Origin: an uncultured Bacteroidales bacterium | Lineage (GTDB): Bacteria; Bacteroidota; Bacteroidia; Bacteroidales; Paludibacteraceae | Length of the DNA stretch: 64,000 bases | Reading direction: 5' to 3' | NCBI GenBank assembly: GCA_903911085.1 | Contig: CAIWCC010000117.1 | Location: 62,001 to 126,000, forward strand | Shown here: piece by piece, positions 10,149 through 18,431 of the stretch | Layout of the letters: each line of letters begins with the position of its first letter | How positions within the stretch are numbered: position 1 is the first letter of the stretch | Translations under genes and position numbers: made by a program | Notes under the pieces: generated by a model | What the model saw: only the letters and a program-made list of their open reading frames with translations | Database searches by the model: none | What the model was told of the DNA's origin: nothing

Positions 10149-12023
10149 ATGAAAAGTGAAAATTGCAAAACGAACAAACTAATTATTCAATTCATTGGTT
10201 GCTTATTCGTTCTTAGTATTTTAAATATTTCGACAGTTATTGCTGAAAAACCTCAATATGGTGCGTATCCTGCATCGCTACAACCGTCGAAGGTGTCGAA
10301 ACTGATAGTAACAGTTGCAGAAAAATATCGTACAGGCAACTTTGAACTTACCCCAACTTCAAAAGAATTGTTGAAAAAGGCAATGATTGACGTTAGCTTT
10401 GTTACAAAGAATGATAGTTATGTTGAAATTTCAAAAGCTATTGAAGCTAAAGAAGTTACAAAATCAGATACTGTTTTTTCCAAAGTGCAAAATGCTCAAC
10501 TGGAATTGTTTCGAACCATCTCAGGTTTACCTGCAAAAGATGGTAAAACGGTTTTAAATAAGGCTGTTTCAAATTCAATTGTTCAAAATTTCAAAGGACA
10601 ATTAGACCAAGCAGATCATTCTGGACTTTTAAAACAAATTTTGGAGCAAATTAAAGAAAAAAAACTCACCGATAATATAACCAATGGGTTATTTCTTTAC
10701 AATGCAACATGGGGAATTAACCAACCTGTAGGAATGATGTGGCTCGATGTGTATCGAGTTCCAGTTATGCGGTTGTACATTGCTTTGTCGGCTTGCATTG
10801 ATAAAAAAGGTAATTTAAAAAATAAGAAAAGCAGCGTTTTAGACGATGCCGCATTTCTGTTGGCTGCCTGTCAGGTTCACAAATTAAGCACTGATATGTC
10901 GCAACCAATGCTTTTTGTTTCTACTCCACAATACAGCAAAGACATTAATACACAAAAAAAACTACTTGCTGCTATGCCTATGCCGGACAAAGAAGCAACC
11001 ATTGCTTTAATGCGCAAAACAGCTGAAGCTCAACTGAAAAATACATTTAAAGGAAGTGCCGGAGATGCAAAAGATGCTGATCGTTCGTGGTATCGTGGTT
11101 CGTTTTTTACAGGAATAATGTCAGCTTGGCGTGCAACGGGTGATGATTGGTATTTAACACAGGCTGAGGCATTGGCTGCAAAAACAAAATGTGAACCCGG
11201 ACCAAATGCCATGCACGACGCAAATGACTTGAATATTTCTCAAATTTATCTGGAATTATTTGAAGCTGGCAAAGCAGGTCAATACAAACCAACTCAGCTT
11301 ATTCTTGATAGTTTGATTAAAAATTATAACCCTAAAAAAGTTGAATGGTCGTGGTGCGATGCACTTTTTATGGCACCACCAACTTGGGCACGTATGGGAA
11401 AAATTACTGGCGACAAAAAATACTTTGAACACATGGATAAACTTTGGTGGCAAACCAGTGATTTGATTTACGATAAAGAAGCTTCACTTTTTCAGCGTGA
11501 TTTAACGTACACGGTTCAAGAAGATGGTTTCCAGATAAAAGAACGCAATGGTCAGAAAATATATTGGGGACGTGGAAATGGCTGGGTTATGGGTGCTTTG
11601 CCTCGCGTACTGGAGTATTTGCCGGCTGATTTTGTAACTCGTCCAAAATACGAAGCCATGTTTAAGTCAATATGTAAAAAACTGCTGTCAATTCAAGGAA
11701 AAGATGGACTTTGGCGTTCGAGTTTGCTAGATACAAAATCATATCCAATGGGCGAAACAAGCTCAACAACCTTTTATTGCTATGCCTTTGCTTGGGGGAT
11801 TAATCATGGTTTGTTGGATAATAAAACATATAAACCAGCTGCTTTTAAAGCATGGAAAGCACTATCAGCACTCGTAAATCCTGAAACTGGAAGGTTGGAA
11901 TATGTTCAGTTGCCTGCAGATAGCCCGCGTTCACCAGTATTCAAAAATTGCAATGTAGAGTACGCCACTGGAGCATATCTTTTAGGCGGAGCTGAAATCC
12001 TTAAACTAATGAATAATAAATAG
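10149..12023 (+). CDS. GH105-type unsaturated uronyl hydrolase with N-terminal extension
   Basis: The C-terminal about 380 residues match GH105 (YteR/YesR family), which hydrates and removes the unsaturated uronic acid left at the non-reducing end by polysaccharide lyases. Seen here: MHDANDLNISQIYLELFEAG, WSWCDALFMAPPTWARMG with Asp404 at the position of the family's catalytic aspartate, IYWGRGNGWVMGALPRVL, and GETSSTTFYCYAFAWGIN. A signal peptide (cleavage near IA-EK, residue 31) sends it to the periplasm. At 624 residues it is about 250 longer than a bare GH105; residues about 35-230 are a mainly helical region I cannot assign. The enzyme implies that a lyase acts on this glycan, and the heparinase-like lyase at 43105 or the BNR_4 proteins next door are candidates. 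Confidence 0.88.
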   Translation: MKSENCKTNKLIIQFIGCLFVLSILNISTVIAEKPQYGAYPASLQPSKVSKLIVTVAEKYRTGNFELTPTSKELLKKAMIDVSFVTKNDSYVEISKAIEAKEVTKSDTVFSKVQNAQLELFRTISGLPAKDGKTVLNKAVSNSIVQNFKGQLDQADHSGLLKQILEQIKEKKLTDNITNGLFLYNATWGINQPVGMMWLDVYRVPVMRLYIALSACIDKKGNLKNKKSSVLDDAAFLLAACQVHKLSTDMSQPMLFVSTPQYSKDINTQKKLLAAMPMPDKEATIALMRKTAEAQLKNTFKGSAGDAKDADRSWYRGSFFTGIMSAWRATGDDWYLTQAEALAAKTKCEPGPNAMHDANDLNISQIYLELFEAGKAGQYKPTQLILDSLIKNYNPKKVEWSWCDALFMAPPTWARMGKITGDKKYFEHMDKLWWQTSDLIYDKEASLFQRDLTYTVQEDGFQIKERNGQKIYWGRGNGWVMGALPRVLEYLPADFVTRPKYEAMFKSICKKLLSIQGKDGLWRSSLLDTKSYPMGETSSTTFYCYAFAWGINHGLLDNKTYKPAAFKAWKALSALVNPETGRLEYVQLPADSPRSPVFKNCNVEYATGAYLLGGAEILKLMNNK

Positions 12024-12036
12024 ATAAAAGACTAAT

Positions 12037-13533
12037 ATGTTACAACAATCCAAAACAACAGAAATAAATATTTTTATATTGGCAATTTTTCTCATGTTCA
12101 ATTCCGTGAGTATAGGTCAAAACAATAAGATAGTGAATAATATATCGCAGCTTTCGAAAATGCATTCCAATGTTTTTCAACTGTCTGACGATGATAGAAC
12201 AGGTGCGTGGTGCTGGTTTCAGGATCAACGTGCTATCATTGATAATAGTAACCCGAAAAAACCAGTATTACTTACTGGTGTAGTTACTTATGGCGATAAA
12301 GATTCTGATCAAAGAGGTGACATTGATATGTATTGGGCTAGATTAAGTACAGATTTAAAGAAGCCAATGATTGAAAAGGGACGGTTCAAACTTGATAGCA
12401 AACTTCAAATGGACGACCATGCTTCACCAGCATTTATGATTAGACCAGATGGCAAGTATATGGTAACATGGTCGATGCACGGAAATGATAAATATATCCG
12501 CACCAGAATTTCTAAAACTCCAGGAGACCCCACAATTTGGACTGAAACAGTAAAATCGGATGCGCCAAGAGGTGGAATAACATATACCAACCCTTATTTT
12601 CTTTCGGAAGCAAATGAAGGTAAAGGGCAAATATTCAATGGAATACGCTCACGAGGTTTCGATTCTAATTATTTAGTATCTAATGATTTAGGCGAGAATT
12701 GGATTTATGCAGGTCGTGTGCTCGATGCCGAAGATCCTTGGCCAAACAATGGCGATGGTGGTCGTGCATACGTGAAATATGCAGGTGATGGGAAATCGAA
12801 AGTGCATTTATTTTCGACCGATGACCACCCGCGCGTAAACTTTAATAAAGAACGAACTGCACCAGGTCCTTATCTAAACTCAATTTATTATGCCTATATC
12901 CAAAATGGAAAGTTATACAAAGGAGATGGAACTGTTATTGATGATAATTTGCTTGATGATAAAGCTGTTCCGCCAACACAAATGACATTGCTATTGAAAG
13001 ACAGCACATTGATGGGAAAAGATGCTATGCGAAGAGGTTGGGTTAATGACATTAAAATTGCTCCAGATAATAATCCATTTGGAATTATTCAATTCCGGGC
13101 AAATGACAATCCGTTAGATCATCGCTATTTTTATGTGCGATTAAAAGATGGAAAATGGAATGTGAATTTCTTGGCTTATGCTGGCGATAATATTGGCGAA
13201 GCGGTTGAAGCTGATTACACCGGTTTGGCATCGGTTGATGCAGCAAATCCAGATGTGGTTTTTATTTCAACAAGCTGTAATCCAGTTACTGGTAAACCGC
13301 TGATTAGTAAAGAAACAGGCAAACAACAGAATGAAATTTATATGGGTAAAACTGCCGATTTGGGTAAAAGCTGGACATGGGTGGCATTGACTAAGGATTC
13401 TAAGTGCGATAACCTAAGACCAGTTGTACCAACATGGACAAAGGGCAAAAGTTTAGTACTCTGGTTGAAAGGTGAATATCCCAATTTCCGTGAGTTCTAC
13501 ACAAAAATTGTAGGACAGGTTATTCAGCATTGA
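12037..13533 (+). CDS. BNR_4-type beta-propeller protein, copy 1 (PL24/PL25/GH145-like superfamily)
   Basis: A 498-residue secreted protein (signal peptide ending SIGQ, about residue 28) of the BNR repeat family PF15892. The diagnostic start GAWCWFQDQRAI is present, followed by repeated propeller blades (DHASPAFMIRPDGKYMVTWS, AYVKYAGDGKSKVHLFSTDD, NPFGIIQFRANDNPLDHRYF). Known relatives with this seven-bladed fold include ulvan lyases and the GH145 rhamnosidases that act on rhamnose-glucuronic acid linkages, which fits the rhamnosidase-rich setting, but I cannot tell lyase from hydrolase by eye. It starts 13 bases after the GH105 gene. A near-duplicate follows at 13612 with the same length and, by eye, well over 80% identity, and a third decayed copy leaves a remnant at 21827-21910. 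Confidence 0.85.
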   Translation: MLQQSKTTEINIFILAIFLMFNSVSIGQNNKIVNNISQLSKMHSNVFQLSDDDRTGAWCWFQDQRAIIDNSNPKKPVLLTGVVTYGDKDSDQRGDIDMYWARLSTDLKKPMIEKGRFKLDSKLQMDDHASPAFMIRPDGKYMVTWSMHGNDKYIRTRISKTPGDPTIWTETVKSDAPRGGITYTNPYFLSEANEGKGQIFNGIRSRGFDSNYLVSNDLGENWIYAGRVLDAEDPWPNNGDGGRAYVKYAGDGKSKVHLFSTDDHPRVNFNKERTAPGPYLNSIYYAYIQNGKLYKGDGTVIDDNLLDDKAVPPTQMTLLLKDSTLMGKDAMRRGWVNDIKIAPDNNPFGIIQFRANDNPLDHRYFYVRLKDGKWNVNFLAYAGDNIGEAVEADYTGLASVDAANPDVVFISTSCNPVTGKPLISKETGKQQNEIYMGKTADLGKSWTWVALTKDSKCDNLRPVVPTWTKGKSLVLWLKGEYPNFREFYTKIVGQVIQH

Positions 13534-13611
13534 TGGTTAATGCTATGATTTAAAATTAAATAGAGATAGAAAATAATAAGAGTTTAACCAAAATATAAAT
13601 ATTATGATATT

Positions 13612-15108
13612 ATGAAACAACAATCAAAAACTTTATATAAAATTATTTTTGTTTTGTCAGTTTCTTTGTTGTTTAATTGCCTGAGTATTGGTCAAAACAA
13701 TAAGATAGTGAAGAATATATCACAACTATCGAGAAAGCATTCTCAGATATTTCAACTGTCTGATAATGATAGACCAGGAGCTTGGTGTTGGTTTCAGGAT
13801 CAGCGAGCAATTATTGACAATCGAAATCCGAACAAGCCAATTCTGCTCACAGGCGTTGTAACTTATGGCGATGCTTCGAGCGATAAACGTGGTGATATTG
13901 ATATGTATTGGGCTAAAATAAATCCAATGTCATTAAATCCAATTTCTGAAAAAGGAAGATTCAAGCTAGATAGCAAGCTCCAAATGGATGATCATGCTGC
14001 ACCAGCATTTATGGTTCGACCTGATGGTAAGTATTTAGTAACTTGGTCGATGCACGGAAATGATAAATATATCCGCACTAGAATTTCTAAAAATTCTGGC
14101 GACCCAACAACTTGGACAGAAACCGTAAAATCAGATGCACCAAGAGGTGGAATTACATATACAAATCCCTATTTCCTTTCAGAAGCAAATGAAGGCAAAG
14201 GTCAAATATTTAACGGAATACGTTCACGTGGATTCGATTCTAATTATTTAGTTTCGAATGATTTTGGTGAAACATGGAATTATGCAGGTCGCGTGCTCGA
14301 TGCTGAAGACCCTTGGCCAAAAGATGGAGATGGTGGACGTGCGTATGTAAAATATGCCGGTGATGGAAAATCGAAAGTGCATTTATTTTCTACAGATGAC
14401 CATCCAATAGTCAATTTCAATAAGGAGCGAAATGCTCCAGGTCCATATCTAAACTCAATTTATTATGCATATATCCAAAATGGAAAATTGTACAAAGATG
14501 ATGGAACTGTAATTGACGATAATTTACTTGATGACAAAGCCGTACCGCCAACAAAAATGACTTTGTTATTGAAAGATAGTACATTCTATGGAAAAGATGT
14601 CATGCGTAGAGGATGGGTTGATGATATTAAAGTAGCGCCCGATAACAATCCTTTTGGCATTATTCAATTTAGGGCAAATGACAATCCTTTGGATCACCGC
14701 TATTTTTATGTACGACTGAAAAATGGTAAATGGAATGTGAATTTTTTAGCTTATGCTGGCGATTTTATCAGTGAAGTAGAGCAACCCGATTACACTGGCT
14801 TGGCAGCAGTTGACGCAGCAAACCCCGATGTGGTTTTTATTTCTACAAGTTGTAATCCTGTGACAGGTAAACCTCTGATTAGCAATGCTACAAAAAAACA
14901 ACAGAATGAAATATATATGGGTAAAACCAATGATTTAGGTAAAACATGGACTTGGGCAGCATTGACTAAAGATTCAAAATGCGATAACCTGAGACCTATA
15001 GTGCCAACATGGACCAAAGGAAAGAGCTTAGTGCTATGGATGAAAGGTGAATATCCAAATTATAGAGAGTATTATACCAAAATCGTAGGGCAAGTTATTG
15101 AGTATTAA
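13612..15108 (+). CDS. BNR_4-type beta-propeller protein, copy 2
   Basis: Tandem duplicate of the preceding gene with identical length (498 residues) and the same GAWCWFQDQRAI opening, propeller blades and C-terminus (YYTKIVGQVIEY). Differences concentrate in the signal peptide, in the blade around residues 100-115 and in a short segment near residue 385 (AGDFISEVEQ versus AGDNIGEAVE), so the copies may have diverged in substrate contacts. Predicted periplasmic or secreted; function as for copy 1 (carbohydrate lyase or hydrolase acting next to uronic acid or rhamnose, unproven). Its stop codon is followed immediately by an aldo/keto reductase pseudogene; the same BNR_4-reductase junction recurs at 21900. 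Confidence 0.85.
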   Translation: MKQQSKTLYKIIFVLSVSLLFNCLSIGQNNKIVKNISQLSRKHSQIFQLSDNDRPGAWCWFQDQRAIIDNRNPNKPILLTGVVTYGDASSDKRGDIDMYWAKINPMSLNPISEKGRFKLDSKLQMDDHAAPAFMVRPDGKYLVTWSMHGNDKYIRTRISKNSGDPTTWTETVKSDAPRGGITYTNPYFLSEANEGKGQIFNGIRSRGFDSNYLVSNDFGETWNYAGRVLDAEDPWPKDGDGGRAYVKYAGDGKSKVHLFSTDDHPIVNFNKERNAPGPYLNSIYYAYIQNGKLYKDDGTVIDDNLLDDKAVPPTKMTLLLKDSTFYGKDVMRRGWVDDIKVAPDNNPFGIIQFRANDNPLDHRYFYVRLKNGKWNVNFLAYAGDFISEVEQPDYTGLAAVDAANPDVVFISTSCNPVTGKPLISNATKKQQNEIYMGKTNDLGKTWTWAALTKDSKCDNLRPIVPTWTKGKSLVLWMKGEYPNYREYYTKIVGQVIEY

Positions 15109-15112
15109 GATT

Positions 15113-15650
15113 AGAAAAACAAAAATTCAAACTTAGGGCAAACTATTCAAGAGTAAGCAATATTGTTTTAGTAACCACGTATTTGGTATCAAAAATAAAC
15201 TTGGAAGTATCGTTTGATATTCTCGATAAGTATTACTACTACGGTGGAATTTATTTGGATTCTGCCAACATATATGCCAGTTGGTTTCCACGATGTAGGT
15301 TGTTGAAAGTAAAGAGATTATTGAGGAACGAGTTATTTATTTATTCTAAAGTAGTTTTTCCTTACGGCAATACTCCCTACTCCCCCAACAAGGAATTAAT
15401 CATCTAGGAGTAATAAAAGAGCCTGCAACGAATAAAAGTCGAAACTATCGACTTTTATTATGTTCTATTTTAATGCGCTTACACCCATTGAAAATTTTTT
15501 CAATATCAAATGCTGGGTATTATTCTCTTTGCTGGAGCAAGCAGTATTTATGCTTGCAATTGTCCGAAGCAAATATTATTACAAACCAACAAAATTGGGA
15601 ATGATTTTGCTGTTTACAACAGTGTCGTCAAATCTCCAACCAATTAAATG
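15113..15650 (+). pseudogene. Decayed aldo/keto reductase (paralog of 21915-22880)
   Basis: This stretch aligns base by base with the start of the intact aldo/keto reductase gene at 21915, including the shared AACTTAGGGCAAAC, TCAAAAATAAAC and GGAAGTATCGTTTGATATTC segments. The start ATG has become TAG, the frame is broken by small insertions and deletions, and parts survive only in different frames: EVSFDILD at 15204 onwards, then NELFIYSKVVFPYGN, then the part matching the reductase around its active-site histidine (near 15437-15470), then the region matching GASNMFGWQLYE and further to CAACCAATT near 15645. Similarity fades after about 15650; a weak continuation to about 15760 is possible. 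The two short open frames here (15183-15407 and 15460-15651) are fragments of this pseudogene, not genes. Confidence 0.85.
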
Positions 15651-15862
15651 AAAATTTCCTAGCATTAAAAATCAAACTTTCATTAGATAAATTGCAAAGG
15701 TTGGTTCAAATCATGTCGGAACCGAATAGATACTTTAATTGTCTTGCATTCTTTGTCCCATAAGTGTTATTTGAATCTTAGAGGTGAATCTTAATTCTTT
15801 GTTTTTGTGCATAATACGTAATATTAGTTCTGGAAATCAAATCAAATTTAATTCATAAAAAA

Positions 15863-17038
15863 ATGACAAGTAGAGAACGAATGCATTTAGCATTAAACCA
15901 CCAGGAGCCTGATAGGGTACCGTACGATTTGGCAGGTACAACGGTTACAGGAATTTGTAAAGGCGCATTTTTAAATGCAATGAAAGAACGAGGTCTGAGT
16001 ACCGAATTCGATTCAGCTGAATGTGACCCAATTTCACAAATTGTTACTCCTATTGAAGAAACATTAGTAGCATTAAAATCGGATACCCGACGTATTGGTG
16101 CTCGCCGAATATTGGATTATGAGAAAATTCGCAACTTCGATGAAAATGGTACTGCAATTTTGACCGACCTTTATGATTGTGAATGGCGAATGTCTACTCA
16201 TGAGTTGTATTATAGTCAGGCAACTTACCCGTTGAAAAAATATGATAGCATTACCGAAGGACTAGAACATTGGAAAGTGCCAACTTGGGGTGCAGAACAA
16301 ATTGCAAAAATGGAAGCAGATATTGCTCCATTGGCGAAACAAATTGGTGATTTCTGTGGAATTGCTGACAGAAATTGTGCAGGACTTACAGAAATGAGCA
16401 CTCGTATTCGAGGTCATGAAGCATGGTATATGGATGTTTACATGGATCCTGATGGTGTGAATGCTTTAGCGCAGCAATTTATTGAACATAAAAAGGAGTA
16501 TTGGGCTTCATTGTTTTCGTGGATTAAACGTAATAATTTGGCTGATAAAATTCTGGTTGCTTCTGAATGTGATGATTTAGGAACTCAGGCATCTACATTG
16601 ATTGACCCCAATGATTTGAGAGCCTATATCATTCCTAAATTTAAAGAGCTCTTTGGATTTATTAAACAAGAAATGCCAGACATTAAAACTTTTATGCATA
16701 GTTGTGGCTCAATCCGTCCTATTATTCCCGATTTAATTGATGCAGGTTTGGATATTCTTAATCCGGTACAATTTACGGCTACCGATATGGAACTTAGTGG
16801 ATTAAAAAGAGATTTTGGAAAAGACTTGACATTCTGGGGCGGTGGAATTGATACACAAAGTACCTTGTGCAAAGGTACACCTAGTCAAGTGAAAGATGAG
16901 GTAAAACGAATTTTGGATATAATGGCTCCGGGAGGTGGATTTGTGTTTGCACCAGTTCACAATATTCAGGACGATGTGTCTGCTGCTAACTTTTGGGCTA
17001 TGTGGGATGCTGTTATGGAATATGGTAAATACTACTAA
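15863..17038 (+). CDS. URO-D-like family protein (possible zinc/corrinoid-type methyltransferase relative)
   Basis: A 391-residue cytoplasmic protein of the uroporphyrinogen decarboxylase superfamily, with the usual start (SRERMHLALNHQEPDRVPYD) and end (APVHNIQDDVSAANFWAMWD). It has HSCG at residues 279-282, like the His-x-Cys zinc motif of MtaA/CmuA-type corrinoid methyltransferases, and FWGGGIDTQ. It is unlikely to be HemE: the location in a PUL and next to a sugar-type MFS transporter (5 bases downstream) point to sugar metabolism. A role in processing a methylated or otherwise modified sugar is only a hypothesis. No corrinoid-binding or activation partner is visible in the window. Confidence 0.82.
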   Translation: MTSRERMHLALNHQEPDRVPYDLAGTTVTGICKGAFLNAMKERGLSTEFDSAECDPISQIVTPIEETLVALKSDTRRIGARRILDYEKIRNFDENGTAILTDLYDCEWRMSTHELYYSQATYPLKKYDSITEGLEHWKVPTWGAEQIAKMEADIAPLAKQIGDFCGIADRNCAGLTEMSTRIRGHEAWYMDVYMDPDGVNALAQQFIEHKKEYWASLFSWIKRNNLADKILVASECDDLGTQASTLIDPNDLRAYIIPKFKELFGFIKQEMPDIKTFMHSCGSIRPIIPDLIDAGLDILNPVQFTATDMELSGLKRDFGKDLTFWGGGIDTQSTLCKGTPSQVKDEVKRILDIMAPGGGFVFAPVHNIQDDVSAANFWAMWDAVMEYGKYY

Positions 17039-17043
17039 TAATA

Positions 17044-18360
17044 ATGAGTGTATTTGACAAAGTGAATGAGAAAATTGGCAATTACAGATGGTTTATTTGT
17101 GGATTGTTATTTTTTGCTACTACCCTGAATTATTTAGATCGGACCATTATTGGTTTGCTAAAAGATCAGTTGACTGTTGAATTTCAGTGGACAGAAACTG
17201 ACTATAGCAATTTGGTTATATACTTTCAAGTAGCCTATGCTTTAGGGCTTTTCGGGGTTGGAACTCTTATTGATCGTTACGGTACAAAATTAGGATATGC
17301 ATTGTCGGTATCTTTATGGAGTATAGCAACTGTACTACATGGATTTGCTACAGGTACAGTTGGCTTTACTGCAGCAAGAACTCTTTTAGGTTTAAGCGAA
17401 TCGGGCAACTTCCCCGCGGCAAATAAAACTGTAGCCGAGTGGTTTCCGCCTAAAGAAAGGGCTTTTGCTACCGGTTTATACAATTCAGGTTCGAACATTG
17501 GTGCTATTATTGCTCCTGTTTTAGTGCCCTGGCTAGTAATTAATTGGGGATGGCAATATGCCTTTTATGTTACAGGTGCCCTTGGCGTTGTTTGGTTGGT
17601 GTTATGGATGCTAATTTATGAAAAACCTCAAGATAAAAAGAGACTCTCAAAATCGGAGCTCGAATACATAAACAGCAATCTTGATACGGTTATTCCAATT
17701 GAAAAACAAGAAAAAATTAAGTGGGCAAAGCTACTCGGTTACAAACAAACATGGGCTTTTATTGCCGGCAAATTTTTCACCGACCCCGTGTGGTGGTTCT
17801 TTTTGTTTTGGTTGCCTTCATTTCTTAAGTCAGAATATGGGCTAACAGGAATGCAATTATCACTTCCACTAATTGTAGTATATACCGTTTCGTCTTTTGG
17901 AAGTATTTTGGGAGGTTGGTTGCCTAAATTACTTATCGACAATGGGATGGCTGTTGGAGTGGCACGTAAGCGGTCGATGCTAATTTATGCCATATTGCCC
18001 TTAAGTGTATTGTTGGCTCAATATGCTGGTTCTATTAATATGTGGTTCTCAATTGCTATTATTAGTATTGCATGTGCAGCGCACTGTGCTTGGTCGGCCA
18101 ATATATTTGCCTCTGTATCTGATATGTTTCCTAAACGAGCCGTTGCATCAGTAACTGGTATAGGTGGAATGGCTGGTTCACTGGGCGGAATTTTAATTGC
18201 AAAGTTAGCAGGTATGTTATTCGACCACTACAAATTGCTTGGAAATATTGGTGATGGGTATGCAATTATGTTTGTTGTATGTGCCGTTGCTTACCTCATA
18301 GCGTGGACAATAATTCATTTGTTGGTCGGAAACTTTCGAAAAGTTACAGATATAAATTGA
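17044..18360 (+). CDS. MFS sugar-acid transporter (ACS/ExuT-like)
   Basis: A 438-residue inner-membrane protein with about 12 hydrophobic segments, the ACS-family signature LNYLDRTIIGLLKDQL in the first helix and the loop LIDRYGTKLGYALS between helices 2 and 3. Related proteins of the anion:cation symporter family (ExuT, galactonate transporters) take up hexuronates and aldonates by proton symport. In this PUL it probably brings uronic acid or rhamnose-derived sugars released in the periplasm into the cytoplasm. It begins 5 bases after the URO-D-like gene, so the two are surely cotranscribed and probably act on the same compound. Confidence 0.9.
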   Translation: MSVFDKVNEKIGNYRWFICGLLFFATTLNYLDRTIIGLLKDQLTVEFQWTETDYSNLVIYFQVAYALGLFGVGTLIDRYGTKLGYALSVSLWSIATVLHGFATGTVGFTAARTLLGLSESGNFPAANKTVAEWFPPKERAFATGLYNSGSNIGAIIAPVLVPWLVINWGWQYAFYVTGALGVVWLVLWMLIYEKPQDKKRLSKSELEYINSNLDTVIPIEKQEKIKWAKLLGYKQTWAFIAGKFFTDPVWWFFLFWLPSFLKSEYGLTGMQLSLPLIVVYTVSSFGSILGGWLPKLLIDNGMAVGVARKRSMLIYAILPLSVLLAQYAGSINMWFSIAIISIACAAHCAWSANIFASVSDMFPKRAVASVTGIGGMAGSLGGILIAKLAGMLFDHYKLLGNIGDGYAIMFVVCAVAYLIAWTIIHLLVGNFRKVTDIN

Positions 18361-18431
18361 TTTTGAATCAATAACACTCTAACAATGAAAATTAATTACC
18401 GTTATTAATTCAATAACAACTTAAATTAATC

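Noticed and set aside
15460-15651. Short plus-strand open frame that could be read as a small membrane protein
   Set aside because: The DNA aligns with the middle of the aldo/keto reductase gene at about 22270-22490, so it is a fragment of a pseudogene.
15863-17038. HemE (heme biosynthesis uroporphyrinogen decarboxylase)
   Set aside because: Its PUL location, the HSCG motif and the link to an MFS sugar-acid transporter fit the methyltransferase-like branch of the superfamily better.
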